The notes below the pieces were generated by a model that was not told the origin of the DNA, did no database searches, and saw nothing but the letters and a program-made list of their open reading frames with translations. From positions 1 through 64,000 of IMG/VR virus record IMGVR_UViG_3300023097_000002: a stretch of 64,000 nt of DNA, one strand, 5' to 3'. The position numbers and the translations under genes are program-made. This DNA comes from a virus. Shown here piece after piece: positions 22,691 to 33,000 of this stretch; position 1 is the stretch's first letter; each line of letters starts with the position of its first letter.

Positions 22691-24976
22691 GTGAGCTTCG
22701 TCTTCTTCGACACCCTCTTTCCGAAGATCAATGACGACGGAAAGGATCTGGGCTTCGTCGCGATCTCGTTGTTCCCGGGCGGCATATACGACCCGGACGA
22801 AAAGACGGGACCGACGCAGACCACCTTCTTCGCGTGGCCGTCGCAGCGCGATGACCTCGTTGCCTTCTGCCTGGGAAGCAGCGACAAGGACGTCTACACC
22901 GTCCCTGCCCTGTTCCGCACCAGGAGCAGCCGCAAGGGCAACAACATCGCCCACCAGTGGGCCGCGTACGCCGACGCCGACACGCTTCCGCTGGACCGTC
23001 TCAAGGTCGAGCCGACCATGGTCGTCGAGACGTCCGAGGGGCGTCATCACCTGTACTGGGTGACCGAGACCGACGATCCGCAGCAGCTCATCGACATCTC
23101 CCGGGCCATCGCCTCCGAGCACACCCGCGACGGATGCGACCCGAGCGGCTGGGATGCGGGCCAGCTCCTGCGCGTGCCGGGCACGGCGAACAACAAGTAC
23201 TCCCGGCACGGGCGTCCGCGCTGGCAGGTTCCGCAGCCGAAGATGGGCGCCACGTACACGATGAAGGCGCTGGTTAGCGCCTATCCTCCCTACAGCACGC
23301 AGGACCGGCCGAGCGTTGCCAGCGACATGCCGCCGAAGTCCGACTGGTACTTCTCGCAGCAGTCGATCCGCGAGTCCGCCGAGGTCTTCCGCTCCAGCCC
23401 GGAAGTCCACGACCTATACGCGGCCGACCTGAAGCCGGACCAGGACCGCTCGAAGACCCTGTGGAAGCTGCTCAGCCTGCTGTCGCGGCTGAACGTCTCC
23501 CGCATCACGGCCATGCACATCGGCTGGTCGGCGAAGTGCAACAAGTACAAGATCGACGGCCGTCCCGAGGAAGAGCTGTGGCAGCAGCTCTGCAAGGCGT
23601 ACGACCACCCCGACAACCAGCCCAAGCGCAACAGCTTCTCCGACATCGGCTTCCGCAAGGAGGCCGATGAGAGCGAGGAGAACCCCGAGAAGAAGCTCGC
23701 CGACTTCGCCGAGGCCGTCTCGATCCTTCTTCCGGAGGAGCGCGACCGTGTCCCGATGGACACCTTCGTTGACCGGTATCAGCAGTGGGCCGAGACGCGC
23801 ACCGACGCCCCGTCCTGCTATCACCGGGCGGGCGCCGCGACGGTCCTGTCCACCGTGCTGGGCGAGTTCGGAAAGTGCCCGACGAAGTTCGACACGAACC
23901 TGACCCTGTGGTTCTTCATCCTCGGCCCGACCACCCGGGCCCGGAAGACGACCGCGATGATGATGTGGGTCGACTTCCTGGACGAGCTGTCCAACGACAC
24001 CTTCCCGTACCTGCTCGGCTCCGATGTCACGTCGGAAGCCCTGAGCGTCATCCTCCCTGACCGCAACGGCCGGTCCTCGGTGTTCTACCGGGATGAGGCC
24101 CACGGCCTGCTGTACGAACAGGCGGCGAAGCGGTACCTGGCGGGCGTGCGCGAGCACATGACGGAGCTGTTCACCGGCCGCGTCCGGATCGCTCTGCGCG
24201 TCGGCAACCTGAAGGAGCACGAGGACCGCGACCTGTCGGTCATCCGCACGAACTTCCTGATGTTCCTGTGCGGCACGCTCCAGCAGGTCACCGAGCACCT
24301 GACGATCGGCGACTACCAGTCCGGCCACTTGGCCCGCTTCCTCATCGCGGAGGCCGACCCGCCGCCGATGACCGAGGAGGGCATGTTCACCGAGCAGTTC
24401 GACGGCCAGACCCCGGCCGACGACGTGATGCGCCAGGGGCTGCTCAACGACATGTTCGCGGCGCGGGCCTTCTGGATGGAGGAGACCAAGCCGGGCGACA
24501 CGGTGATGATCCCCTTCGACGACCCGACCTGGCGCCGCCTCCAGAAGGCCAAGTGGGAACTGTACGCGGCGGCCGACAAGCACGAGCTGGCCGAAGTGCT
24601 GCTGCCCACGACCTCGCGCATGGGCGACTCGATGATGAAGATGGCCGTCCTCATCGCGATGTCCGAGCGGGAGAAGATCGTGCGGATGCCGCACCTGCTG
24701 AAGGCGATGCACCTGACCGAGGAGTGGTACCGCTCGACGGCACGCGTCGCGGGCAAGATTCTCCACTCGGAATGGGCGGCCCGGCAGAACGAAATCCTCA
24801 CCGCGATCCAGGCACGGAAGGAGGGCGTCACGGAGCAGGACATCTACTCGCGATTCCGCTCTAAGATCCAGGAGAGGGACATCGAGTCGGACCTGCACGT
24901 GCTCGCCAAGGCGGGCCTGATTCACAAGACGATGGAACGCGGAAGGGTGCGGTACGTACCGATCGCGCGAAGCTGA
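22691..24976 (+). CDS. Phage primase-helicase (RepB-type prim-pol plus SF3/DnaB-like ATPase)
   Basis: 761 residues, GTG after GAAAGGGAGGGACG. The N-terminal part has HQWAAYADADTLP and PTMVVETSEGRHHLYW near 115-125, then AGQLLRVPGTANNK near 160, typical of the archaeo-eukaryotic-type primase of RepB-like proteins. The ATPase domain has GPTTRARKTT (Walker A) near 411-420 and SVFYRDEAHG (Walker B) near 463-472. The C-terminus ends in a winged helix (TEQDIYSRFR). Expected to prime and unwind at the replication fork. Coupled to the 24989 gene. Confidence 0.85.
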   Translation: MSFVFFDTLFPKINDDGKDLGFVAISLFPGGIYDPDEKTGPTQTTFFAWPSQRDDLVAFCLGSSDKDVYTVPALFRTRSSRKGNNIAHQWAAYADADTLPLDRLKVEPTMVVETSEGRHHLYWVTETDDPQQLIDISRAIASEHTRDGCDPSGWDAGQLLRVPGTANNKYSRHGRPRWQVPQPKMGATYTMKALVSAYPPYSTQDRPSVASDMPPKSDWYFSQQSIRESAEVFRSSPEVHDLYAADLKPDQDRSKTLWKLLSLLSRLNVSRITAMHIGWSAKCNKYKIDGRPEEELWQQLCKAYDHPDNQPKRNSFSDIGFRKEADESEENPEKKLADFAEAVSILLPEERDRVPMDTFVDRYQQWAETRTDAPSCYHRAGAATVLSTVLGEFGKCPTKFDTNLTLWFFILGPTTRARKTTAMMMWVDFLDELSNDTFPYLLGSDVTSEALSVILPDRNGRSSVFYRDEAHGLLYEQAAKRYLAGVREHMTELFTGRVRIALRVGNLKEHEDRDLSVIRTNFLMFLCGTLQQVTEHLTIGDYQSGHLARFLIAEADPPPMTEEGMFTEQFDGQTPADDVMRQGLLNDMFAARAFWMEETKPGDTVMIPFDDPTWRRLQKAKWELYAAADKHELAEVLLPTTSRMGDSMMKMAVLIAMSEREKIVRMPHLLKAMHLTEEWYRSTARVAGKILHSEWAARQNEILTAIQARKEGVTEQDIYSRFRSKIQERDIESDLHVLAKAGLIHKTMERGRVRYVPIARS

Positions 24977-24988
24977 CCCGGAGGAAGC

Positions 24989-25936
24989 GTGGCCCGAAAG
25001 CCGACCGGGCGCCCGCCGGGGAGGCCGCCCGGGGACCGCTACGGAACGCCCCAGGAGCGCGTCTCCCGGGCCAGGACGCTCGTTCCCTCACTGCACCGCT
25101 TCCCACACCTCGTGAGGGCCGTGGAGCGCGTCATGGACGCCCCCAACCGGACCGTCTTCCGCAGCCCGTACAACACCAACCCGGCCGACGTCGACCTGCT
25201 CCACGTGTACAGCCCGGCGGAGAGAGGGCAGATCCTTTCCTTCACCTGGTGGGCCCACGTGAACCGCCGCAGGTGGAGCAGGCGGCGTCGGCTGGCGGCA
25301 GTGACCCTGCTCAGCCCGCTGATGCTCTTCAGCTCCTCCTTCTTCGAGGAGATGACCGAGCTGTCCTCGACGACCTGTCAGAAGTGGATGGTCCGGCCCG
25401 AGGGAATGCAGGCCACGCGAGTGCTCGGTTCGTGCGACATGCGGGTGGTGCACCTGGCCCTGGAGGCGGCGACGCGCGGCGACACCGCCTTCCGGCTGTT
25501 CGCGGCCGACATCGTCCGGGACAAGGGCGTGCCCGAGGCCATGGCCTCGCGGCTCACGGGCGTCCCGAAGGTGGTTCTCCTGGAGCCCTCGCGCGGCGTG
25601 CAGTTCACGCCGGTCGGCCCCGACCTGGACACCCTGTCGGTGCGTTCGCGTGAGGACCAGATGTTCTGGCAGGGCATGGCGAGCCAGCGGGACGTGGAGC
25701 TGGCGCCGTACGTCTACGGCCAGGAGTGGGTCCGCGATCTGTTCCCGGAAATGCTCCTGAAGGAGAACATCTTCACTGCGACTCCCGTCCCTAGAAACGG
25801 TGAGGACTGCTACCATTTGTGCATCCCCGAGCTGCCTAGGCCACATCGCGCCCGGCACCTCGGAAGCAGGTACTACGACCTGCTCTACTCGTGGGAGGAG
25901 AAGTACCTCCTGCCCGCGACCACGGGAATCGCGTGA
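24989..25936 (+). CDS. Unknown basic protein with AT-hook-like N-terminus
   Basis: 315 residues, GTG start. Residues 3-16 (RKPTGRPPGRPPGDR) contain two GRPPG elements like AT-hooks. The rest is helical with basic patches (NRRRWSRRRRLAAV near 92) and a conserved-looking C-terminus with many aromatics. No family recognised. Being between primase-helicase and DNA polymerase it may be an origin-binding or loader protein. A GCCTAGGCC at 25834 inside this gene is probably chance. Confidence 0.65.
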   Translation: MARKPTGRPPGRPPGDRYGTPQERVSRARTLVPSLHRFPHLVRAVERVMDAPNRTVFRSPYNTNPADVDLLHVYSPAERGQILSFTWWAHVNRRRWSRRRRLAAVTLLSPLMLFSSSFFEEMTELSSTTCQKWMVRPEGMQATRVLGSCDMRVVHLALEAATRGDTAFRLFAADIVRDKGVPEAMASRLTGVPKVVLLEPSRGVQFTPVGPDLDTLSVRSREDQMFWQGMASQRDVELAPYVYGQEWVRDLFPEMLLKENIFTATPVPRNGEDCYHLCIPELPRPHRARHLGSRYYDLLYSWEEKYLLPATTGIA

Positions 25937-25950
25937 CGGAGGGGGAAGAG

Positions 25951-27918
25951 ATGGCCGGTGTAGTCGGCTTCGACATCGAGACCGCCAGCGCCGACCTGCT
26001 CTTCAAGGGGGGCTACGAAGGCCCGTTCGTCCGGCTCGTCGGCTGGGTGATCGACGACGGCGAGCCGCAGATATCCACGGATCCCCAGGATCTGCTCGAC
26101 GTCCTGCGCGACGCCAGCGTGATCTACGGGCACAACATTCTCGGATTTGACCTCGTGGCCCTGGCCGTCCACTGCGGTGCGGACTACCACGAGCTGGCAG
26201 AGAAGGCGATCGACACCCTCGTGGGCGAGCGCACCATCAACCCGCCGTACCCGAAGCTCCGGCCCGGCGTGAAGCTCAACTTCAAGGCTCTCGCGAAGCG
26301 TGGCCTCACCCCCTCCGACCTGCGCATCAGCTACCGCCTCAACGACGTGGCCGTGCGCTACGGATTCGAGGGGAAGACAGACCACCTGCCCCGGCTGGCC
26401 ACGCAGTACGGCGGCTACGACAAGATCCCCCTGAAGCTGGCCGAGTACTGGGACTACCTGCGCGGCGACCTCATCGCCTCCCGCCAGGTCTACCGCGAGA
26501 TGGGCCAGCGGGCCTACCGCAAGAACCTGATCCCCGTGGTCAAGCGCGAGATGCTGATCTCGGCGATCCAGAACGGCATGTACCTCAAGGGCCTCGGCGT
26601 GGACATGGACGAGGTCCACCAGCAGATCAAGATGGCCGAGCAACAGCGGGCGCAAGCGTACGAGCTGCTGCACGAGAAGGCCGGGGTCCCGCTCCCCCAC
26701 TCCGAGGTCCACTGGCAGGAGCGCGTCGAGGTACGCATCCCCCGCACGACCAAACACGGCAAGCGGGTTCGGTCCCTGTACGAGTCGCTGTTCAACCGGC
26801 CGTGCCCCGACCTCCGTATGGGATGGAAGTGGCGCACCAAGACGATCGGCGCCTCCCCGCTCACGACGACCGAAGGGCGCGACGCCTTCGAGCGGGCCTT
26901 GCGCCGGGCCGGGGTCCGCGACCAGGACGTTCCGTACACCCTGAACGGCGGCAAGCTCGCTCTCTCGAAGGACGCGCTCGGCAAGGAGTCCTGGCTGCGC
27001 GGCCAGGAGTCGATACCTGGCCTGAGCCGGAAGTACGCCGACAATCCCGACGTGCTGGAGCTGTGCGAGGCGGCCATCATGGTCGGATCGGCCAGCGCCA
27101 AGGCGGAGGAGGTGCTGGAGAACGTCTGTCCCGACGGGCGCGTGCATCCGCAGATCGGCGACATCCAGGCTTCCGGCCGCTGGGCCCACATCAAGCCCTC
27201 GGTCACGAACATCGGCAAGCGCGGCGCCGCGCTGCTCCAGCGCCGGATGTTCAGGGCGAAGCGGGGGCACGTCTTCATCGCCATTGACCTCGACCAGGTC
27301 GACGCCCGCGCCGTGGCCGGATGGTGCCAGGACCCCGAGTACATGAAGCTCGCCCGGCCGGGGATGGACATGCACCGGGAGGTCGCGTTCCGCGTCTTCG
27401 GCAGCCGCGACGACGACGCGCGCGGCCGGGCCAAGGCGATCACCCACGCCTGGAACTACGGCCAGGGCCCGAAGGGCGCCTCAGCCCACACCGGGCTGCC
27501 GCTGGAGGTCACCAGGAAGTTCGACGACGGGATGAAGCGGGCCTTCCCGGTCCTGTGCCGCTGGCGCGACCGCATCCGGCGCCGGGCCGAGCAGACGGGC
27601 CTGGTGCCCAGCAAGTGGGGTCGCGTGCTGCGCGTCATCCCTGGCCAGGAGTACACGCAGGCGCCCGCCCAGGTCGGCCAGTCGACGACGAGGGACTTGC
27701 TCTGCGACGGCCTGCTGAGGATGGACCGCGAGGTGCTGGAGATGCTGGTCCTCGTGATCCACGACGAGATCGTGCTGGAGGTCCCGCAGGAGCGCGTCGA
27801 GGAGATCGCGGCGAAGGCCATGAAGGCGCTGACGACCTTCTTCGAGACCGTTCCGATCACGTGCGGGTCGAGTCCGGCGTCGCGGTCGTGGATCGGCTGC
27901 TACGAGAAGGCCGCATAG
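25951..27918 (+). CDS. Family A DNA polymerase with 3'-5' exonuclease
   Basis: 655 residues from ATG 25951, preceded by GGAGGGGGAAGAG. Exonuclease motifs: FDIETA (Asp8, Glu10) and GHNILGFDL near 60. Polymerase motif A AIDLDQVDARAVAG near 444, motif B RGRAKAITHAWNYGQG near 491-506, and motif C VIHDEIVLEVP near 602-612. Compact compared with bacterial Pol I because the 5' nuclease domain is absent, as in many phages. Replicative polymerase of the element. Confidence 0.95.
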   Translation: MAGVVGFDIETASADLLFKGGYEGPFVRLVGWVIDDGEPQISTDPQDLLDVLRDASVIYGHNILGFDLVALAVHCGADYHELAEKAIDTLVGERTINPPYPKLRPGVKLNFKALAKRGLTPSDLRISYRLNDVAVRYGFEGKTDHLPRLATQYGGYDKIPLKLAEYWDYLRGDLIASRQVYREMGQRAYRKNLIPVVKREMLISAIQNGMYLKGLGVDMDEVHQQIKMAEQQRAQAYELLHEKAGVPLPHSEVHWQERVEVRIPRTTKHGKRVRSLYESLFNRPCPDLRMGWKWRTKTIGASPLTTTEGRDAFERALRRAGVRDQDVPYTLNGGKLALSKDALGKESWLRGQESIPGLSRKYADNPDVLELCEAAIMVGSASAKAEEVLENVCPDGRVHPQIGDIQASGRWAHIKPSVTNIGKRGAALLQRRMFRAKRGHVFIAIDLDQVDARAVAGWCQDPEYMKLARPGMDMHREVAFRVFGSRDDDARGRAKAITHAWNYGQGPKGASAHTGLPLEVTRKFDDGMKRAFPVLCRWRDRIRRRAEQTGLVPSKWGRVLRVIPGQEYTQAPAQVGQSTTRDLLCDGLLRMDREVLEMLVLVIHDEIVLEVPQERVEEIAAKAMKALTTFFETVPITCGSSPASRSWIGCYEKAA

Positions 27919-28099
27919 TCCGGCACCAGCAGGTTGGCAGGTGAACGTAACGCACCCGCCCGGTTTCCGCGTTCTCCTGGTACTGCACCTGGTGCCGGTT
28001 CCCGGCCGTGTCGGTCATGGGTACAGGCCACGCATGTACGTACCGCCAGGCATTTTCATCCATTAGGCACCAATTATCGGAGAGGAAAGGGATGTTCGG

Positions 28100-28681
28100 A
28101 TGGATCCCGAGACGATGGCGCAGGGCTACTTCCTCGACTGCATGGACCCCGGCGGCGAAACCGGGATGAGCCTGCTGCACATCCGGCCGCGCGAATTCGA
28201 GCTGATCGACTGGACCACCGTTCCCTACGACCCCCGACTGGGGAGTCTGGGCGCCATGCCGTCGATGCAGCTCATCGAGTGGAACGCCAGGTATCCCGGC
28301 AGGCATCACCTGCTCTACGAGAACTTCCACCTGCGCAACAACGACGCCCAGAAGGACGTCACGGCGCTGCGAGTCATCGGTTCCGTGGAGCAGGTGATGT
28401 TCGAGCGGGACCTGTTCGAGGCCGTGCATCCCCAGGAGCCCGTCGAGGCCAAGCACATGGTCCCCGACGAGGTGCTGGAGATACTGGGCCTCCACATGGG
28501 ACACGAGCACGCCCAGCGGCACGTCAGGGACTCCCTGCGGCATGCCGTGGCCCACCTGACCCGCATGCGGTACCTCCCGGTGTGCCGGGTGGCCTACCCG
28601 AGGGGCGGCAGGACTACGACCCCTCCAGCCCCTCGTTCGCGCCGGTCAGGCGGTTCCACTCGGGCCACGGCAGCACCGTGA
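28100..28681 (+). CDS. RuvC-like Holliday junction resolvase
   Basis: 193 residues; ATG follows GAGAGGAAAGGG. FLDCMDPGGETGMSLL near 11-26 is the RNase H-fold start of RuvC-like phage resolvases, with Asp13 and Asp16. The acidic H-x-x-P-DEVLE region near 122 and the HEHAQRHVRDSLRHAVAHL helix near 137-155 complete the fold. The last 30 residues are Arg/Thr/Pro-rich and overlap the convergent - strand gene, so the natural end may be shorter. Likely resolves recombination or packaging intermediates. Confidence 0.72.
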   Translation: MDPETMAQGYFLDCMDPGGETGMSLLHIRPREFELIDWTTVPYDPRLGSLGAMPSMQLIEWNARYPGRHHLLYENFHLRNNDAQKDVTALRVIGSVEQVMFERDLFEAVHPQEPVEAKHMVPDEVLEILGLHMGHEHAQRHVRDSLRHAVAHLTRMRYLPVCRVAYPRGGRTTTPPAPRSRRSGGSTRATAAP

Positions 28682-29087
28682 CGGTCCCCAGCTCGATGGT
28701 CTCGGTCATCGTGCTGGGCTGGCCGCCCTCGTCCGGGTTCAGGGCGCCCGTGCCGGACTCGGTCTGGGCGCCCCAGGCGTACGCGGTGATGGTGCAGCCG
28801 GGCTGAAGCGTGATGCCCTCGTTCACCCAAGCCTCGGCCTGCTGCGGCGCGTTCAGGGCCTCCTGGAACTGGGCCACGAACGTCTGGCTCATCGGGCCGC
28901 TGGCGCTCTCACTGAACGCCACACTCTGGCCGCCGATCAGCAGCTTCGGGTAGAACGGGCTCGGGTTGTCTTGGCCGAAGACGAAGTAGACGCGCACCCC
29001 GCCGATGGTGGGGAAGTCGCCCGGCTGGGGAACCTCGAACGGCAGCTTCGCGATCACGCCGTCCGGCGGAATCTGGACGTCGGTCAT
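28614..29087 (-). CDS. Tail-tip or fibre-associated protein, last gene of the virion operon
   Basis: 157 residues, ATG overlapping the previous stop. Beta-rich (GGVRVYFVFGQ, TLQPGCTITAYAWG), with a C-terminus rich in Trp and Gly. Position at the very end of the tail genes suggests a minor tail or host-range protein. Its 3' end overlaps the RuvC-like gene by 68 bases. Confidence 0.65.
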   Translation of the reverse strand: MTDVQIPPDGVIAKLPFEVPQPGDFPTIGGVRVYFVFGQDNPSPFYPKLLIGGQSVAFSESASGPMSQTFVAQFQEALNAPQQAEAWVNEGITLQPGCTITAYAWGAQTESGTGALNPDEGGQPSTMTETIELGTVTVLPWPEWNRLTGANEGLEGS

Positions 29088-29263
29088 GCCGCCTCCTGCG
29101 ATTCTTCCTGAAGTCCCTGCTGACTGGCGATACGAGTGCGCGATGCAGCGCGCTGCTCGCGCTCCAGGGCCGCTTCCAGCATCGCGATCTTCCTGTGTGC
29201 CTCGCTGAGCTGGCGCTCGTACGACGCCATGACGTCCTCCGAGGACACCGTTCCTACATCCAC
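29084..29263 (-). CDS. Small coiled-coil protein in the tail operon
   Basis: 59 residues from a GTG with GGAGGAG five bases before it. Residues 12-45 are a charged helix (SYERQLSEAHRKIAMLEAAL) with heptad spacing. Overlaps both neighbours (ATGA at its end), so it is certainly within the translated operon. Possibly a small chaperone or a tail-tip trimer peptide. Confidence 0.65.
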   Translation of the reverse strand: MDVGTVSSEDVMASYERQLSEAHRKIAMLEAALEREQRAASRTRIASQQGLQEESQEAA

Positions 29264-30024
29264 GTGTTCTCCTCCAGAATGCCGCGCCTGACGGCGGCGG
29301 CCACCACCCGCTTGCGCATGATCTCGGGCACGCTGCTCGTCATCAGGGCGTGGTTCACGAACCCGTCCCGAGCTGTTTCCAGTTCACCCTCCCGGTCCGT
29401 CAGGAGCTGGCGCACTTCGTCGAGCGGCGCCGAGGGGACCAGGGTGAGGCGCTGGGTCTGCTCCTCCATGCGCGTCATCGTGTCGCTCCGGGCGCCGACC
29501 GTATCGGTCGACAGTCCGGTCATCCCCTTGCAGGGGAACGTCTGCTGCTGGTCCGACGCCAGGCAGCCCTTCACATCATCGAGCCCCGACAGCACCGTGT
29601 CCAGGCACATCTTCACCACGCCGTCCGTCGTTCCGGGCAGCGCGGTGAGCCGGGATTCGACGCGGTCCAGGACGTAGTCCGGGCCGAAAGACCTCATGCG
29701 GACCGGAGGCACATCGAAGTAGTGCTCCGTGATGGTCGCAAGCGGATGCACGCCGTAGTCCTCGTCGTCGGACTCCCGGGCGTAGTACCGCTCCAGATCC
29801 TTCAGCTCCATGTCGATGGTGCTGGCGTAGTCCCCCAGTCCCCACATCTCCTTGCGGTACGCCACCACGCTCAGGCGGATGTGATGGCCGAACTCGACTG
29901 GATCGTCAGGGTCGTTGGGATTCTTGTGGACAACAATCAGCATGTCCTGCGTCGGGTCGTACTCCTCACCCTTGGCGGGCTGATGCGGCCGGATTACGTG
30001 CCGGATCACGTCGATTTCAGCCAT
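29254..30024 (-). CDS. Minor tail protein, unknown
   Basis: 256 residues. N-terminal region with HVIRPHQPAKGEEYDP and VVHKNPNDPDDPVEF, then helical sequence with two Cys near 140-165 and Thr/Ser-rich C-terminus. Follows the large tail-tip protein by a few bases. No family recognised. Confidence 0.65.
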   Translation of the reverse strand: MAEIDVIRHVIRPHQPAKGEEYDPTQDMLIVVHKNPNDPDDPVEFGHHIRLSVVAYRKEMWGLGDYASTIDMELKDLERYYARESDDEDYGVHPLATITEHYFDVPPVRMRSFGPDYVLDRVESRLTALPGTTDGVVKMCLDTVLSGLDDVKGCLASDQQQTFPCKGMTGLSTDTVGARSDTMTRMEEQTQRLTLVPSAPLDEVRQLLTDREGELETARDGFVNHALMTSSVPEIMRKRVVAAAVRRGILEENTWM

Positions 30025-30030
30025 CGTTCC

Positions 30031-33000
30031 TCACGGGGTTCCGCACATGCAGATGAAGAATACTTCGGTCACGCCCGAGCTGGAAACGTACTGGAATCCG
30101 CCCTCGGTTCCGCTGGGGAACTGATAGATCGAACTAGTTACTGCCGTAGACCCACCATTGGGGCAGAGAATCGGGTAATACCGACGGGTTGTGACCGATC
30201 CGTACGAATATGTTCCGTTCTGGAACCCGACACGGTCCATGCGGAACATGTCGTTCTGGAAGTGACCCGTATTGAACATTCCGCCGATACGGAATCGAGC
30301 AACCGAGGAATCCCAGTAGATTCCCTGAACGGAAATTGTTTCCGTGCCGTACTGCCGGGTGATTTTCGAGTTCGCAACTCCGTAGGCGAACTGCATGTCG
30401 ACTCGGCCGGAGGAGTTCACCGTCTGCTCAGGGCCCGTGATGACGAAGCCGCGCGGGTCCCAGCCTCCAGTGCCGGAGGCGTCGGCCTGGAAGATGCGGG
30501 GACCATAGTTCGTCAGGCCGTCCCAGCGGATTCCGGACTGGCCGTTGAAGTTGGCGTTCTCTGTGATCTTGATGACGGCGCCGCCGGACTGACTCGTCAT
30601 CTCGTAGTACGCCGAGCGAATCGAGTGCTTGGCCGTGATGGCATCCGCATCCAGCTTGTCGGTGGTGATGGCATTCGCTGCCACCAGCGGAGCCGTGATC
30701 CGGCCGTCACCGATGAAGACCGAACCCTCCTGCCAGATTTCGATCTGGCTGAACTCCAGGGCCACATCGACGGAAACGCCGTTCTCGAACTTCACGTAGA
30801 AGTACGGAATGAGGCCAACGATTCCTGCGGGAACGTTGTACCCGGTGGTCGACGTGACGGTGTACGTGCCGTTCGCCGAGATCGTGAAGTCAGAGATCAG
30901 CACGCCGGAGGTTGCCGTGCCCGCGCCGGATCGCTGGAAGTTGCGCGCCAGTACGGCCACGTTGATGGTCGCGGCGCCAGGGCTGGCCGGGATTCCAGTG
31001 GCGGTCACCACGAACCTGGCCTTGAAGTTACCCGTCGGGCCACTGGAGTTCTGCGGCCGGGTCACCGGAATGGCCAGCTCGGGGGAAGTCAGGCCAGGGC
31101 CGGGATGGGTCTGAAGCGGGTAGTTCACCAGCGTGTTGTTGGTGAAACCGAACCGGTTGAAGCTGCTCGCCGTGGTGTTGTTGTCGATCCTCGGGTTTCC
31201 GTCGGCCGTGATGGTCCAGGCGACACCCCCAGCGGACGATGCAGCGGCCTGGGTGAGGCGGGCCGCGTTCAGGGTGGCGGAGCTGAAGGCCGGGTCGACC
31301 ACCAGGTTCGCCGGGTCGCCGACGGAGAGGGTTTCCACCGAGAGGCTGTGCGCTTTGATCTGTTCGGCCGTGATCGTACCGGCCAGGATGTTGTTTGCCG
31401 TGATGGTGTTGGCGGCGATGTCGGGTCCGGTCACACCGAGCACCACGATGGAGGTGACAGCCGAGGTGGCGGAAATGACCGAGGCGCTGTTCATCGCCTT
31501 GAAGCGGACGTAGACCGTGTTGCCGACGTTCCAGGTCGGTATGCCGCCCTTGCCGCTCATGATGAGTCCGGCGCCACCCGAGAAGACTTCGCCCGCGTGG
31601 AACCATGTGGAGTTATTGGTCGAGACCTCGACCTGCACCTCACGGAATTCCGGCGGGTAGGCGTTCCCGTCCTCGTCCTTGCCGTCCCACTCGGCCTTCA
31701 CCGTGCTGAGCTTCGACGACAGAATCGGCGCCGAAGGGATTTCGGGTGCCGTCGTCGGGTAGCCCATCGTCTGCACGATGGCGTTCGACCAGTCCGAGGC
31801 GTAGCCGGAGTCGCGGATCGCCTGCACCCGGAACTCATAGCTGTAGCCCGAGTCCAGCAGCGGCACCTTGGCGTGGATCACCTGCCCGGTGGACGGCGAA
31901 TCGGGCTGCGTCACCTGGACGGTAAACGCCTGCTGCCAGTTGAAGTCCGACCGGCGCGCAGCCACGTTGTACCGCAGGATGTCGATCGTGCGGTTCTCGA
32001 CGTCCTTGGTGGCGACCTGGAAGGCAACGTCGGCCATCGAAACCGGATCGCCCAGCGTCGAGAAGTACGGCTCGTTGGTGACCGAGTTGAGGATCGGCGC
32101 CTTGGGGGGCGTGGAGTCGATCGGGGCGGGCTTCTGGGGCTTCGTACCGGCACCGGTACCTCCGCCGCCCGTGGGGCCGCCTGCTCCCGACACGCGGGAA
32201 ACCCAGCGCTCTGTCTGGAGGGCGCGGTCGGTGAACCGGTCGTTGAGGGTGAGCGCGACGCCGACACCGTACGGATCCGTCCCCGACAAGGTGATCTGGT
32301 AGACGCGCATCGACGCCTTCTGGGCGCCGGTCGTCGCGTCACTCATGGCCCGAATGAAGTCGCCCGGCCGGTAGTCCACGAGCGGCACCGGGGCGCCCTC
32401 GGTCCAGACGAACTTCTTCGTGTACTGGGTGCGGCTCTTGTACTTCGTGAGCAGCAGGTTGTCGGTGATCTGGGCGAGCGTCTGCACGTCGGTGACGCCT
32501 GACGCCGAGATCGACTCGTCCCACTTTCCCCAGGGGTACTCGACGGAGTCCGGCGCCTCGACCATGCCGGAGATGAGCTGCTGGTCACCGACGGCCACAA
32601 TGAATCCGGCCAGGTCTTCCCAGGTGCGCTCGACCGGCTCCTCGGTGGTGCCGACCATGCTATGGACGTGCACGCCCGTGTCGCTGTCGAGCTGGCGGCG
32701 CAGTGTCGTGTCCGCCTTGTACATCTGGAGGACGCGCTTGTTCATCCGCCAGTCGAAGAAGCCCTGGCGGGAGAGGGCATCGATCATCGACCAGGCGTCC
32801 TGGCCGTAGTCGAAGTTGCCCTTCATCGTGACGCCCCACGCGGTACCTGCGGAGTCCACGCTGCCGGTGAAGTCGTACGTCATCCCGGGGATGTTTCCCC
32901 GGTTCTTGGCCAGGTCGATAATCTCCTTGACGGGAAGCGCGGGGGACACGGATGTCTTGTAGGCGATCTGCCCGTCCTTGTTCAGGCGCGGGTTGTCCGG

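Noticed and set aside
25834-25842. GCCTAGGCC inside the AT-hook-like gene
   Set aside because: It lies within coding sequence, lacks the outer G of the palindrome and has no promoter around it.
29350-32502. A 1050-codon + strand open frame
   Set aside because: It is antisense to the tail-tip and minor tail genes, has no ribosome site, and arises from high GC content at codon third positions on the other strand.
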